Notes: generated by a model from the sequence alone, not told the origin. DNA of 64,000 bases from Chloroflexota bacterium (GCA_002722455.1 PBMB01000009.1:175971-239970); one strand, 5' to 3'; counted from the stretch's first letter, positions 9,481 to 19,404 are shown. Program-made: numbers and translations.

Positions 9481-9509
9481 AAGGTAGCATCGTTATAGCA
9501 ATGTGTCAA
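9481..9509 (-). promoter_or_regulatory. Candidate promoter of hrcA
   Basis: On the minus strand TTGACA (9504-9509) is followed 17 nt later by TACCTT (9481-9486), a weak -10, about 30 nt before the hrcA ATG. The spacer holds two direct TAGCA-type repeats (TAGCATCG and TAGCAATG) but no inverted CIRCE. Confidence 0.45.
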
Positions 9510-9529
9510 GTAAATTTAAAGATAAGCAA

Positions 9530-10723
9530 TTAATATTTAACAACAGTATCTTTTGATCTTTTAAAAATAAAGAATGCTACAACTATAACTGAAATAAGTA
9601 TTATAACTATAAGTATAATTAAAGCTATTAATAATGGGGAAAAATTATTCGATTCGTCAGTAGATTTATCTTGATTATTACCTTTTGCGATCAAATTATT
9701 ATCGATATCTAACACAACTTCTGAGTTAGAAATAGATGGTGTTTCGATAACTATTGGAAGAGGAGTTGCTGTTGCAGGAACTAAAGTTGCTGTTGCAGGA
9801 ACTGGAGTTGCTGTTGCAGGAACTGGAGTAGCTGTTGCAGGAACTGAAGTTGCTGTTGCAGGAACTGAAGTTGCTGTTGCAGCAAACGGAGTAGTGGGCT
9901 GTGAAGATTTAAATGCTTCTAATGCAGCAGCAATAGCTGTAGCGACTATATTAACTTCTGGAGTTGGTACAGGTGTCGGGGTAACAGTTGGACTTGGTGT
10001 TGCTGTAGGTTGAGATGATTTAAATGCCTCTAATGCCGCTGCGACAGCTGTAGCAACAAGATCTGGAACTGGAGTTGCTGTAGGTGTTGGTGTCGATGTA
10101 GGAATCGGTGTTGGTGTTGGTGTTGGTAATGGCAAAGACTGAAAAGTTAGTGTGAAATCCCTTACAACTGTAGGGAAATTAATTACTCTATATTTATCAG
10201 TTTCTTGAGCGAATATTCCATGTTTACTAGCATATTCATGGAATAATTTAGTTCTCAACCATTTTTCTTTATCTGTATTATACTTACTAGGTTTAGTCTT
10301 TTTTTCTATATCAGTCCAATATTTTTCAAAATCATCAGTATTAAGATTCAATTCACTAGCAACCTTATTTAAAGCATCTAAGTCTAGTCGCAATACCTCA
10401 GATGCTTCGACTAAAATAAATTTGATAGTTTCTCTAGAAGAAGGATCATCAGGTCCAATTGAAAGACCACAATACGTACCATCAGTTTTAGTTAACTGTA
10501 TATACTCGGAAAAAGTACTATTACCAATCTGGCTCAATAAAACATAGTTGCCATCAGATTTAAAGGGCGTTCCATTAAGTGTTACAACACCACAATAAAT
10601 AAGAGGCAAAGGTTTTGCTGCAAAAACTGTTGTTGTTACAAATAAAGACAGACAAACAAAAATTGCAGATACTACATAACGATTTAAGATAGAAATTTTT
10701 AACATTTGCATACTATTTGTCAT
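9530..10723 (-). CDS. Secreted, C-terminally anchored surface protein with Pro/Thr-rich linkers
   Basis: No function recognised. The 397 residues start with a signal peptide (hydrophobic stretch ending 'TTTVFAAK'), followed by a small domain of about 170 residues that begins 'IYCGVVTLNGTPF' and recalls the short beta domains often seen in Chloroflexota surface proteins. Next come 'PTPTPT' linkers separating two near-identical segments ('VATAVAAALEAFKSSQPT' and 'VATAIAAALEAFKSSQPT'), then six to seven 'PATATP'-like hexapeptides. A single membrane helix ends in 'FFIFKRSKD', giving a cytoplasmic basic tail. The start is uncertain: ATG 10723, 10711 or 10705, none with an SD. It follows the S-layer-like gene, separated by a strong terminator, so it may be a cell-envelope partner of that protein. 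Confidence 0.7.
   Translation of the reverse strand: MTNSMQMLKISILNRYVVSAIFVCLSLFVTTTVFAAKPLPLIYCGVVTLNGTPFKSDGNYVLLSQIGNSTFSEYIQLTKTDGTYCGLSIGPDDPSSRETIKFILVEASEVLRLDLDALNKVASELNLNTDDFEKYWTDIEKKTKPSKYNTDKEKWLRTKLFHEYASKHGIFAQETDKYRVINFPTVVRDFTLTFQSLPLPTPTPTPIPTSTPTPTATPVPDLVATAVAAALEAFKSSQPTATPSPTVTPTPVPTPEVNIVATAIAAALEAFKSSQPTTPFAATATSVPATATSVPATATPVPATATPVPATATLVPATATPLPIVIETPSISNSEVVLDIDNNLIAKGNNQDKSTDESNNFSPLLIALIILIVIILISVIVVAFFIFKRSKDTVVKY
9762..9887 (-). repeat. 18-bp tandem repeat inside the surface-protein gene (about 7 copies)
   Basis: About seven 18-bp units reading GTTGCTGTTGCAGGAACT on the plus strand, with small variations. In the gene they encode the PATATxV hexapeptide stalk. 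Copy number is probably variable between strains through slippage. It is coding and in frame, so it is not a CRISPR array. Confidence 0.85.
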
Positions 10724-10728
10724 TATAC

Positions 10729-10770
10729 AAAAAAAAGACCCCCCCTTGAAAGGGGAGGTCTTTTTTTTTG
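10729..10770 (-). terminator. Strong intrinsic terminator after the S-layer-like gene
   Basis: A G/C-rich stem (GACCCCCCCTT / AAGGGGAGGTC, with a short loop) is flanked by A8 and T9, so it could work in both directions. On the minus strand it lies 30 nt after the stop of the S-layer-like gene and only about 6 nt before the first ATG of the next gene. Most transcripts of the abundant surface protein should stop here. Confidence 0.88.
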
Positions 10771-10799
10771 TAACCTTTATTTAGTAACTAAATACTTTA

Positions 10800-13610
10800 T
10801 TACGGTACAAGAGTTCCTGCAGCCTTCAGATATACCCAATAACCTTGTCCAACAGATACTGTATCAGAACTGTCTGGGAGTATCGAAGTGAATGCATTAT
10901 TACTGTTGCTGTATCCAATAATTCTGGACCATGACAAACCAGTAAGATAATCATCAGCATCTCTTGTAGTTACAGTTAAGTCGTTAGTTGAAACAGGTAT
11001 TAAGTTCCAACCTTGTACTAACTTGTACTGTGCAGGAGCAGATGCTGAACCTGCAGTAAGTCCAGGAACATCAACCGTCAATGGATCAAATGTACTGGTG
11101 TGTACCCAATAACCCTTAGAACCATCTACTGTAGTTAATGTACCAGAGAATGTACCATCAGAACCACGAACAGCTGTTAACCAACCACCTGCAGTTGTAG
11201 GATCGTATGTAGTTACGATATCAATATTTGCATTTGCAATTGCAGTACCAACAGCTGTATCAGCTGGAGTACCAGGTATTGATACCAAGTTCCATCCTGG
11301 CCTTAGAGCAATAGATGCAGTTCTCTTAGCTACTGTAAATGTAGTAGCAGAATCAGTTAATGCATTACCTGCAGAGTCTGTAGCAGATATTGTTAACGTA
11401 TAAGCACCTAATGCTAAGTCAGTAGCACTATAGAGGAAATCAATGTTGTCAGCTGAAACAAATGATGAAGCAATATCAGTAGTACTAGCATCAGGATTTG
11501 TTAATACAGCCTTTGTAATCGTAACTGTTTTATAGCTATCGCCAGGATACTCATCCTCATCAAATACCAATCTTAAGAATGGACTTTGATCAGTAACAGT
11601 TGCTCCGCTTGCAGGAGTAACTGTGACTGTAGGAGCAGCTTGGTCAATTTCAAAAACAGTATCAGCTATTTTATAGGAAACTGTAGCTGCAGTTGCTGCA
11701 GATGACAATGTTATTGTCCTAGCAGAAGCATCCACTGCTGAGATAAATGACTTAGATGTTGTTGCAGTACCACCTATTGTAAGGCTTACTGAAGTAATGT
11801 CATCTCTATCGACATCACCATCAAAGTCAGCATCAGCAATTGGGCCTTTAGCTAATGTTAATAGAGTACTAGATGTTAATGTAGGAGTCTCATCTGCAAC
11901 GGCTGTAAGGTTAGTATAAGCATTTGTACCATCAGATGCTTGTATACTGAAACCAAACTGACCAGATCCACTACCAGCAACTGCAGTATAACTAGCAGTT
12001 GTTACTAGAGGAGTACTTGCAGTAGTTGTAAGAGCCCCAGCACCGGTTGCACCGGAATTACCATGAACATCAATCTTTGGATAGCTAGCTGCTAACTTCT
12101 CATCTGTTGTAACAGTTACTGTAACTTTACCATCTAAGGCAATTAATGCAGCATCTGTTGTAACAGTAGGAGCAGGAGCTATACCATCAGTTGCAGTAAC
12201 AGACGAACCTGAAGCGACTGCATTACCAGCAGCATCAGCAATTGTCCCTGCAATTGTAACAGCAGGCTTGACAGCAGGATCCATATCGGATGCAACTACT
12301 ATATCTACCTGTGTTGTAGTATCAGCGTTAAGTGTAGCTGAATTAACAGTTGAACCATCAACTGTGAAATCAGATGCAGCAATCGTTGAAGCATCTAAAG
12401 CTTCACTAAATACTGCTGTAACTGTAGTTCTACCAGAACCTGTAGTAGCAGAACTTAGAGTTGGAGCAGTAGTATCAATAGTTACTGCATTTGTACCTGT
12501 CGCTGCATTTCCAGCAGCATCAGTAGCACTTACTACTATATTAAAGGCAGTAGAGTCACTAACAGCAAAACCTGCAGGACTACTGCTTGTTGCAGTCTTC
12601 CAAGAAGTTCCTTGTACAAACCAACCACGATATCCATCTGTGATAGGAGCATAGTTGATTGATGAACCAGAAACTGCAACACCATTAATCGAAAGAGCAA
12701 TTCCAGAAGTTGTTATTCCACTTGCAGAATCAGCAACATCAAATGTTACTGTAGGAGCAAGTGTTGTTGTTTTAGAAGCATCAGCAGGAGTTAAACTACT
12801 AACGGTCGGTGCAGTAACATCAATTGTTACTGTATCAGTAGCTAAGGTATTACCAGAGCTATCTAGATAACTTAAAGTAACCGTATCACCATCTTGAGCC
12901 CAGACACCATCATTGTTAGTGCCTTGTAAATTAGCTTCACTCTCAATAGCAATTGAACCTCTAAATACCTGAGCTGTTGAGTTAGCTGTTGAAGAACCAA
13001 CAGAAGCAACCTCAGTAATGGTTGCATACTCACCAGCTGGATCAGAAGTACTTGTAACTTTTACTCTCTGCGTAGCTGAAGCAGTATGTGCCCATGAATC
13101 AGCAACATGATAACTAAATGAAACAGTTGTCGTTGCAGTTGTTGCAACAGCTGTCAATATAGTTGCCTCAGCAGAAGTTAATGAATATGAGGAAACGAAA
13201 GCTGAAGTTCCATCAACTGACACCGTTGGTGCAGCACTTAATGGAGTACTGGACGGAGATGACTCATTAAAATCAGTCTCAGTAAGAGTATGCTTTGAAC
13301 TCTCATTCGTTGAACCTACGTAACCTGTTGCAATTTTGAAAGCTGTACCAGCAGATGCAGTTCCACTTAAACCTTTCCAGACAGCAGTTCCTGTCTTGGT
13401 GGTTTCTAGAGCATCATCTACTACGTAAAAATAGGCAGTGGCATCAGATTGAATATAACTGATGTCTTCCCCACTTGTATTAGTCCATGCAGCCGCACCA
13501 TCGGCAATTGACATAGCAGCTGCCTCCGTAGTTTGAACTGACTGACTAAATCCCGTAACAGCAATTAAAATAGCCGCGAGAAATACAGAAATTTTAGCTA
13601 GCTTTTTCAC
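10800..13610 (-). CDS. Large secreted S-layer-like protein with repeated beta domains
   Basis: The protein has 936 residues and a signal peptide (cleavage near 'TTEAAA'). It is rich in Ala, Thr, Ser and Val with no Cys. It contains several Ig-like/cadherin-like repeats recognisable by 'DVTAPTVSSLTP', 'DTTAPTLSSAT' and 'DQAAPTVTVTP', each followed by 'ATDAAGN'-type strands. A Ca-binding-like loop 'DADFDGDVDRDD' lies near residue 600. Two C-terminal modules share 'GWNLVSIPG...GYWVH' and 'GWNLIPVS...GYWVY'. The start is a GTG at 13610 with a strong AAGGGGG ribosome site 8 nt upstream. A consensus promoter, long leader, strong terminator and G+C-richer sequence all fit a very abundant surface protein. 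S-layer identity is inferred; no anchoring domain was recognised. Confidence 0.75.
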   Translation of the reverse strand: MKKLAKISVFLAAILIAVTGFSQSVQTTEAAAMSIADGAAAWTNTSGEDISYIQSDATAYFYVVDDALETTKTGTAVWKGLSGTASAGTAFKIATGYVGSTNESSKHTLTETDFNESSPSSTPLSAAPTVSVDGTSAFVSSYSLTSAEATILTAVATTATTTVSFSYHVADSWAHTASATQRVKVTSTSDPAGEYATITEVASVGSSTANSTAQVFRGSIAIESEANLQGTNNDGVWAQDGDTVTLSYLDSSGNTLATDTVTIDVTAPTVSSLTPADASKTTTLAPTVTFDVADSASGITTSGIALSINGVAVSGSSINYAPITDGYRGWFVQGTSWKTATSSSPAGFAVSDSTAFNIVVSATDAAGNAATGTNAVTIDTTAPTLSSATTGSGRTTVTAVFSEALDASTIAASDFTVDGSTVNSATLNADTTTQVDIVVASDMDPAVKPAVTIAGTIADAAGNAVASGSSVTATDGIAPAPTVTTDAALIALDGKVTVTVTTDEKLAASYPKIDVHGNSGATGAGALTTTASTPLVTTASYTAVAGSGSGQFGFSIQASDGTNAYTNLTAVADETPTLTSSTLLTLAKGPIADADFDGDVDRDDITSVSLTIGGTATTSKSFISAVDASARTITLSSAATAATVSYKIADTVFEIDQAAPTVTVTPASGATVTDQSPFLRLVFDEDEYPGDSYKTVTITKAVLTNPDASTTDIASSFVSADNIDFLYSATDLALGAYTLTISATDSAGNALTDSATTFTVAKRTASIALRPGWNLVSIPGTPADTAVGTAIANANIDIVTTYDPTTAGGWLTAVRGSDGTFSGTLTTVDGSKGYWVHTSTFDPLTVDVPGLTAGSASAPAQYKLVQGWNLIPVSTNDLTVTTRDADDYLTGLSWSRIIGYSNSNNAFTSILPDSSDTVSVGQGYWVYLKAAGTLVP

Positions 13611-13679
13611 TTAAGCTACCCCCTTACGATTAATATTTTTTTTAACAATTTCTTTCAAAAATTAAACCTTATATTATTA

Positions 13680-13731
13680 TAAGTCTTAATAGATTTTCGA
13701 AGTCTTAATACTACGTTATCATTAAGGCTTA
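13680..13731 (-). repeat. Direct and inverted TAAGxCTTAAT repeats in the leader
   Basis: AAGTCTTAATA occurs at 13681-13691 and again at 13700-13710. An inverted near-copy, ATTAAGGCTTA, follows at 13721-13731. In the mRNA the inverted copies could fold into a stem of about ten pairs with one mismatch. The arrangement may stabilise the transcript or act as a protein site. Confidence 0.5.
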
Positions 13732-13816
13732 TTATATTGTCAAGTACTTTAAACACCCTAAAACAAAATCTTTATATCATTAAAGCTTTGTGTCGAATAT
13801 AAAATACTACATATGA

Positions 13817-13845
13817 ACTATATCTCACCCTATCCCCATTGTCAA
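13817..13845 (-). promoter_or_regulatory. Near-consensus sigma-70 promoter for the S-layer-like gene
   Basis: On the minus strand TTGACA (13840-13845) is followed after exactly 17 nt by TATAGT (13817-13822), five of six bases of the consensus -10. It points at the S-layer-like gene about 205 nt downstream. Confidence 0.7.
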
Positions 13846-13993
13846 CAATTAAGCAACTATATTTTTATTGAAAAAACGTGCAAAAAATAACCATAATTTT
13901 AATTCATGAAAAGCTTGACGAGTTTTAAACAAATATAAATTATTAATAGGTAATATCATTACTTTTACAAAACACATTAGTTGCGACATATCT

Positions 13994-15310
13994 CTATTTA
14001 GCAGATTTAGCAGATGCGTCTTTATTTAGTTTATCTAAAAATTCTTGATTAGTTTTTGTTGCCTTAAGCCGATTGAAAATTTGTTCAACAACATCAACAG
14101 ATGTTTTGCTGTCAGGGTTGCTTTGAGAATTCATAAGACTAATCATCCGTCTTAATAGCCAGGTTTGCTTTAGAGTTTCTGGAGATAGCATTAACTCTTC
14201 ACGACGAGTACCGCTTTTCGCTATATCTATTGCTGGGTAAACTCTTCTTTCACTTAATCTTCTATCTAGGTGGATTTCCATATTTCCTGTACCCTTAAAC
14301 TCCTCATATATGACATCATCCATTCGGCTTCCTGTATCAACTAAACACGCAGCTAATATAGTCAAACTACCGCCATCTTCTGCATTTCGAGCTGCTCCAA
14401 AAAACTTTTTAGATGGATAAAAAGCAACTGGATCAATTCCTCCAGATAATGTTCTGCCACTTGTAGGTGCAGACAAATTATATGCACGTGTCATTCTTGT
14501 AATACTATCTAATAAAATAGCAACATCTTTACCTGATTCAACAAGACGTTTAGCTCTTTCTAAAACTAATTCAGCAACTTTACAATGATCTTCAACGGGT
14601 TCATCAAAAGTTGAAGCATAAACTTCACCATTCACTGATCTTGTCATATCAGTTACTTCTTCAGGTCTTTCGCCAATTAGTGCAACCATCAAATGAATAT
14701 CTGGAGCATTTTGAGTAATGCCTTCAGCCATATCTTTTAAAAAAGTTGTTTTACCAGCTTTAGGTGGAGCTACAATTAATCCTCTTTGACCTCGACCAAT
14801 AGGTGAAACTAAATCAATAACTCTATTCGAAAGTCTCTTTTGCCCTATTTCCATTTTGATCATCTCTTCTGGATGAAGAGGAGTTAACCTTTCAAAATAT
14901 TGTCTATTTTGAAGAGAACTAGTGTTTACATCATTAATAGTATCAACATTAACTAACCCAAAATATCTTTCCCCATCTTTGGGTGCACGAACAGCACCTA
15001 ATATCATGTCACCAGGTCTAAGTGAATGTTTTCTAATTTGAGATTGAGATACATATACATCGCTACTCGAACCATTAGAGCCTATACTAGTATTACCCGC
15101 GCTATAGGTCCGTAAAAAGCCATATCCATCTTTACTAACAGATAAAACCCCCTTCGCTTTAACTGAATCATCTTTTTCTGCATAAATACTAAGAATTTTA
15201 GCTAATAAATCATGTCGTTTATTACTAGCTCCTTCTACATTAACCCCTATATCCTGAGCTAAAACATGTAACTCGCTTGTAGATTTAGATTGAATTTCAC
15301 TTAAATTCAT
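13994..15310 (-). CDS. rho: Transcription termination factor Rho
   Basis: Rho is the hexameric RNA helicase that ends transcription at rut sites. The 438 residues have the N-terminal helix bundle (1-48), a cold-shock-like RNA-binding domain carrying a Ser/Gly-rich insert '[12 protein letters not shown]' (about 72-84), and the ATPase core with Walker A 'APPKAGKTT' (about residue 185), Walker B 'AILLDSITR' and the R-loop region. The ATG at 15310 has AAAGG about 10 nt upstream. It appears to be a single-gene unit. Confidence 0.97.
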   Translation of the reverse strand: MNLSEIQSKSTSELHVLAQDIGVNVEGASNKRHDLLAKILSIYAEKDDSVKAKGVLSVSKDGYGFLRTYSAGNTSIGSNGSSSDVYVSQSQIRKHSLRPGDMILGAVRAPKDGERYFGLVNVDTINDVNTSSLQNRQYFERLTPLHPEEMIKMEIGQKRLSNRVIDLVSPIGRGQRGLIVAPPKAGKTTFLKDMAEGITQNAPDIHLMVALIGERPEEVTDMTRSVNGEVYASTFDEPVEDHCKVAELVLERAKRLVESGKDVAILLDSITRMTRAYNLSAPTSGRTLSGGIDPVAFYPSKKFFGAARNAEDGGSLTILAACLVDTGSRMDDVIYEEFKGTGNMEIHLDRRLSERRVYPAIDIAKSGTRREELMLSPETLKQTWLLRRMISLMNSQSNPDSKTSVDVVEQIFNRLKATKTNQEFLDKLNKDASAKSAK

Positions 15311-15434
15311 AATGTATTACCTTTATAACTAAAACCAGAATAACTTATATAATTGTGTGATTAATTTACAAGTCCTAAAGAAAACCCAAAGCTCATTATT
15401 GAAACTATATATTTATTAAATATACTTTATCGGG

Positions 15435-15469
15435 AAAATCTTTCAAACATTAATTCCTACAAAGATTTT
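15435..15469 (-). terminator. Possible terminator hairpin between pyrG and rho
   Basis: A perfect 9-bp inverted repeat, AAAATCTTT and AAAGATTTT, with a 17-nt loop. On the minus strand it lies about 90 nt after the pyrG stop and is followed by only four T. The stem is A/T-rich, so the call is weak. Confidence 0.3.
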
Positions 15470-15561
15470 GAAGGAACAAAAATAGACTAACACAATCAGT
15501 CTTCTACGTCTATACTTGGATAACTATTTTTAATAATAAAATACTATGAGCAATAGACCCT

Positions 15562-17193
15562 CTAAAGCAATGAGTACTGCTTCCCTTCCCTTAATGTCTG
15601 AGATGAAATTTTTATAAACTCAACGAATAATGGATGAGGAGATTCAGGACGTGATAAAAATTCAGGGTGGAATTGTACTCCTAACATAAACGGATGTCCT
15701 TTTAACTCCATAATTTCAACTAACTTACCATTAGGTGACACCCCACTAGCTAAAAAGCCTTGTTCTCTAAATTTGGGCAAATAATAATTGTTAACTTCAA
15801 ATCTATGCCTATGTCTTTCCTCTATTAAATCACGTTGGTAAGACACACTAGCAAGTGTATCTTTTACAATGCGACATGGATAAACCCCTAATCTCATTGT
15901 TCCACCTTTTTGATCTACTTCTTTCTGATCATCCATCAAATGAATTACAGGGTGTTTAGTATTTAAATCGAATTCCATAGAATTAGCTGAATCAAAATGT
16001 AGTAAGTTTCGTGCTACTTCAATTACCATCACTTGTAACCCCAAACACAGGCCTAAACAGGGGATCCCATTTTCTCTACAATATGTAACAGTATCAACCA
16101 TACCTTCAATACCACGAGGCCCGAATCCTCCTGGTATAACAACGCCATCTACATTACTCAGAAACTCAGCCGGTCCATTCTTTTCAATATCCTCAGCCCT
16201 TATCCAAATAACTTCGATACCTAAGTTGTACCTGAACCCTGCATGCGTTAAAGATTCTTTAACAGAAATATAAGAATCAGGGAGGTCCACATATTTACCA
16301 ACAATTGCAATTCTTATAGTATCTGAGGTGTTTTGTATAACACTTAACATTTTCTTCCACTGAATCATGTTTAATCTTTTATATTTAAGGTCCAACGATT
16401 GAGAAATTATCTTGCTAAAATTTTGATTTTCTAAATGTAAAGGAACCTCATATACTGAAGAGGCATTTTCTAATGCAACAACGCTATTTGAACGTACATC
16501 ACAATATCGAGATATCTTAAGTTTAGTATCATCATCTAGTGGATAATCACTCCTGCAAACAATAGCATCAGGCTGAATACCCATACCTCGTAATTCTCGT
16601 ACACTATGCTGAGTTGGCTTCGTCTTCAACTCACCAGTCATTTTCATATAAGGCAAATATGTCACGTGGATATAATAAGTTGAGTTAATATCAACTTCAT
16701 TCTTTATCTGACGTATAGCTTCAATAAATGGTTGTCCTTCAATATCTCCAACGGTACCACCTACTTCAACAACAACTACAGAAGCACTACTCTCTCTAGC
16801 CACTTTATAAATACGTTGCTTAATAGCTTCAGTCACATGAGGGTCTACCTGAATAGTACCCCCTAAAAATTCACCTTTTCTTTCTCGAGAAATAACATCA
16901 GAAAATATTTCTCCAGCCGTACAATTAGAAGACGAAGTTAATTCAATATCAATAAATCTTTCATAATGCCCTAAATCTAAATCAGTCTCAGAACCATCCT
17001 TAGTTACAAAAACCTCTCCATGCTGATATGGAGACATCGTTCCCGGGTCTACATTAAGATAGGGATCTAACTTCAAAACTGACACAGATACACCACGACT
17101 TTTTAATAACCGCCCAACGGAAGCAACAGTAATTCCTTTTCCTATAGAACTTACTACCCCACCGGTTACAAAAATAAATTTAAATTTTTTCAT
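15562..17193 (-). CDS. pyrG: CTP synthase (glutamine hydrolysing)
   Basis: PyrG converts UTP to CTP using ATP and glutamine. It is full length at 543 residues. The N-terminal amidoligase domain starts 'FIFVTGGVVSSIGKGI' and has the 'SPYQHGEVFVT' region. The C-terminal class I amidotransferase domain has the nucleophile in 'CLGLCLGLQ', with the His/Glu pair in 'QFHPEFLSRP'. Its ATG is 4 nt after sucD on the same strand, so it is probably read as the last gene of sucC-sucD-pyrG. Confidence 0.97.
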   Translation of the reverse strand: MKKFKFIFVTGGVVSSIGKGITVASVGRLLKSRGVSVSVLKLDPYLNVDPGTMSPYQHGEVFVTKDGSETDLDLGHYERFIDIELTSSSNCTAGEIFSDVISRERKGEFLGGTIQVDPHVTEAIKQRIYKVARESSASVVVVEVGGTVGDIEGQPFIEAIRQIKNEVDINSTYYIHVTYLPYMKMTGELKTKPTQHSVRELRGMGIQPDAIVCRSDYPLDDDTKLKISRYCDVRSNSVVALENASSVYEVPLHLENQNFSKIISQSLDLKYKRLNMIQWKKMLSVIQNTSDTIRIAIVGKYVDLPDSYISVKESLTHAGFRYNLGIEVIWIRAEDIEKNGPAEFLSNVDGVVIPGGFGPRGIEGMVDTVTYCRENGIPCLGLCLGLQVMVIEVARNLLHFDSANSMEFDLNTKHPVIHLMDDQKEVDQKGGTMRLGVYPCRIVKDTLASVSYQRDLIEERHRHRFEVNNYYLPKFREQGFLASGVSPNGKLVEIMELKGHPFMLGVQFHPEFLSRPESPHPLFVEFIKISSQTLREGKQYSLL

Positions 17194-17197
17194 AATA

Positions 17198-18079
17198 TTA
17201 GTTGTCTTTAAGTATCTCTTCTATAGTAACTCCAATATCACCTGGCCTTGGAATAATTGCAGCACCAGCTGAAGATAAAGCTTTAATTTTTTCAGAAGCT
17301 AATGCGTCATTACCTGTTACAATAGCACCAGCATGCCCCATTCTTCTACCAGCAGGTGCACTCTGACCTACAATCAGAGATGCTACAGGCTTATTTAGTT
17401 CATCTTTAATATATTCAGCGGCTAATTGTTCTCCCGATCCCCCAATCTCACCAATCATAATTATTGCATCAGTTGCTTCATCATCGTTAAATAATTTCAA
17501 AATATCTACAAATGAAGACCCTACAACAGGATCACCTCCAATTCCTACGCAAGTAGACTGACCTAATCCAACCATAGTCAATTGAAAAACTGCTTCATAT
17601 GTTAATGTCCCACTCCTAGAAACAACTCCTATGCGACCTGGAGTATGTATATCGTTAGGCATAATTCCCACTTTACATTGATCCCCAGGAGAAATTACCC
17701 CTGGACAATTTGGACCAACTAATATTGTATCTTTATTTCTCAAATAACTGGATACCCGTACCATGTCATGAACAGGTATACCTTCTGTAATACATACTAT
17801 TAAATGAATACCTACATCTGCAGCTTCAATAATAGCATCAGCAGCAAAACGGGGCGGAACGAAAATTAAAGATGTATTGGGGTTTGTTTCTTCAAAAGCT
17901 TCTTCAACAGTATTATATATAGGAATTTCATCTAGTAACACCTCACCACCACGGCCAGGAGTTACTCCTGCAATAACATTAGTCCCATAATCTAAGCATT
18001 TCGAACTATGAAAACGACCTTCACGGCCGGTGGCACCCTGAACTAATAATCTTGTTTCTTTATTAATTAAAATACTCAT
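17198..18079 (-). CDS. sucD: Succinyl-CoA synthetase alpha subunit
   Basis: SucD carries the phospho-histidine of succinyl-CoA synthetase, the substrate-level phosphorylation step of the TCA cycle. Its 293 residues match the family. The CoA-binding Rossmann domain begins '[18 protein letters not shown]', and the active-site His is in '[13 protein letters not shown]' near residue 243. It follows sucC by 5 nt and precedes pyrG by 4 nt, forming one transcription unit. Confidence 0.97.
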   Translation of the reverse strand: MSILINKETRLLVQGATGREGRFHSSKCLDYGTNVIAGVTPGRGGEVLLDEIPIYNTVEEAFEETNPNTSLIFVPPRFAADAIIEAADVGIHLIVCITEGIPVHDMVRVSSYLRNKDTILVGPNCPGVISPGDQCKVGIMPNDIHTPGRIGVVSRSGTLTYEAVFQLTMVGLGQSTCVGIGGDPVVGSSFVDILKLFNDDEATDAIIMIGEIGGSGEQLAAEYIKDELNKPVASLIVGQSAPAGRRMGHAGAIVTGNDALASEKIKALSSAGAAIIPRPGDIGVTIEEILKDN

Positions 18080-18084
18080 TATAA

Positions 18085-19254
18085 TTAAATTTCACTACTC
18101 AAAAAACTCTTAATTTTCGCCGAAGCTTCGTTCAAATTATTTACCATTATAATATTCAACTTCGTGTCTTGTAATATTTGAGATGCAATTTCAGAATTAG
18201 TACCTAACATTCGTATAACAAACGGTCTAATTTCATTAGGATATTCTTTTTCGATTTCCAAAATACTATTCGCCACAACATCACATCTTAACACTCCACC
18301 AAATATGTTTATCAATATAGCCTGGATATGTTTTTCTTCTAAAATAATTCTTAAAGAATCAACAATTTTTTGTTGATCAGCACCACCGCCAACATCTAAA
18401 AAATTAGCAGGTTGGAATCCAGTCTCATTTACAATATCCATAGTAGCCATTGCAAGGCCTGCTCCATTAACTACACAACCTACTTCTCCATCTAATTTAA
18501 TATAATTTAATCCTAAATCATTAGCACGTTTTTCAACTAAATCTTTTTCGCTATCATTATCAAATTTTTGATATTCTTTATGCCGAAATATTGCATCATC
18601 ATCAATTTCTATTTTGGCATCTGCTGCAAGTAATCTTCCATCGGAAGTAATTACAACTGGATTAATCTCAAGTAAAGAAAAATCATTTTTTTGAAATGTA
18701 TCCCATATTGCTGATAAAAATTTTCTAAATGAATCAGATTGGTCATCTGGTAATGCTAGTAATTTAATTAATTTTCGTAATTGATATTCTTTTAATCCAA
18801 ATAAAGGATCTATATCTTCTCTTAATATCTGTTCAGGAGAGATTTGTGCAATTTCTTCTATATCCATACCACCAGCTGCACAAACAATCAAAAAAGGTAA
18901 TTTACAATTACTATCTATCGAAATTGACACATATAATTCTTGTTGAATTTCTAATAATTCTTCAACGAGTACACTGGATACAAGAGCACCATCATTACCA
19001 GTTTGATGCGTTACTAAATTAGTACCCAAAATAGAACTCGCGAATTTTTTAGCTTGAGCAGAAGAGGAAAATATTTTCACACCACCAGCTTTCCCTCGAC
19101 CTCCAGTAAGCACTTGTGCTTTAACAACAACTTTGCCATTAAGGGTATCTGCAAATTCATAAACAGCATTTGGATCAAAACAAACTGTACCCTTAGGTAT
19201 TTGAATTAATTCTTGGCTCAATATATTTTTAGATTGATACTCATGTAATTTCAA
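18085..19254 (-). CDS. sucC: Succinyl-CoA synthetase beta subunit (ADP-forming type)
   Basis: SucC holds the ATP-grasp nucleotide site and pairs with SucD. I start it at a TTG at 19252-19254, giving 389 residues that begin 'MKLHEYQSK', the usual family N terminus. A GGAGG lies six to seven nt before this TTG. The ORF-track ATG at 19278 would translate through that ribosome site. ATP-grasp features include '[15 protein letters not shown]' and the C-terminal '[10 protein letters not shown]'. It is first gene of sucC-sucD-pyrG, about 60 nt after tRNA-Ser on the same strand. Confidence 0.95.
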   Translation of the reverse strand: MKLHEYQSKNILSQELIQIPKGTVCFDPNAVYEFADTLNGKVVVKAQVLTGGRGKAGGVKIFSSSAQAKKFASSILGTNLVTHQTGNDGALVSSVLVEELLEIQQELYVSISIDSNCKLPFLIVCAAGGMDIEEIAQISPEQILREDIDPLFGLKEYQLRKLIKLLALPDDQSDSFRKFLSAIWDTFQKNDFSLLEINPVVITSDGRLLAADAKIEIDDDAIFRHKEYQKFDNDSEKDLVEKRANDLGLNYIKLDGEVGCVVNGAGLAMATMDIVNETGFQPANFLDVGGGADQQKIVDSLRIILEEKHIQAILINIFGGVLRCDVVANSILEIEKEYPNEIRPFVIRMLGTNSEIASQILQDTKLNIIMVNNLNEASAKIKSFLSSEI

Positions 19255-19317
19255 CTCAAACCTCCACAACATATTCAACAGTAATGATAGAACATAGTCA
19301 AATTAACATAAAACCGG

Positions 19318-19404
19318 CGGAGGGGAGAGGATTCGAACCTCCGATACCATTGCTGGTATAACGGTTTTCAAGACCGTCGCAATCGTCCACTCTGCCACCC
19401 CTCC
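19318..19404 (-). tRNA. tRNA-Ser (anticodon UGA)
   Basis: An 87-nt class II tRNA on the minus strand. The acceptor stem pairs GGAGGGG with CCCCTCC, and the discriminator is G. The anticodon loop is CTTGAAA with anticodon TGA (reads UCA-type Ser codons). The long variable arm typical of Ser and the T-loop TTCGAAT are present. CCA is not encoded (GCCG follows). Confidence 0.95.

Larger units (their letters stand above)
13611..13993 (-). promoter_or_regulatory. Long leader and intergenic region upstream of the S-layer-like gene
   Basis: A 383-bp non-coding stretch between rho and the S-layer-like gene. It holds a consensus promoter (13817-13845), a second possible -35 at 13738-13743 (TTGACA, with GATAAC 17 nt on), the leader repeats at 13680-13731 and the AAGGGGG ribosome site (13619-13625). 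Transcription from the outer promoter would give an untranslated leader of about 200 nt. No ORF of note was found in it. Confidence 0.6.

Noticed and set aside
8247-9529. CIRCE element at hrcA or dnaJ
   Set aside because: Looked for TTAGCACTC-N9-GAGTGCTAA on both strands; only direct TAGCA repeats and short unrelated inverted repeats were found.
9762-9887. Regular short repeats resembling a CRISPR array
   Set aside because: Units are 18 bp without spacers and stay in frame in a secreted protein; they encode a hexapeptide stalk.
10706-10891. 61-residue plus-strand ORF over the terminator
   Set aside because: It crosses the terminator hairpin and the end of the S-layer-like gene, with no ribosome site.
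12268-12870. Two plus-strand ORFs (128 and 71 residues) opposite the S-layer-like gene
   Set aside because: They are Val/Ala/Thr/Ser-rich mirror images of a low-complexity coding sequence with no own ribosome site; antisense shadows.
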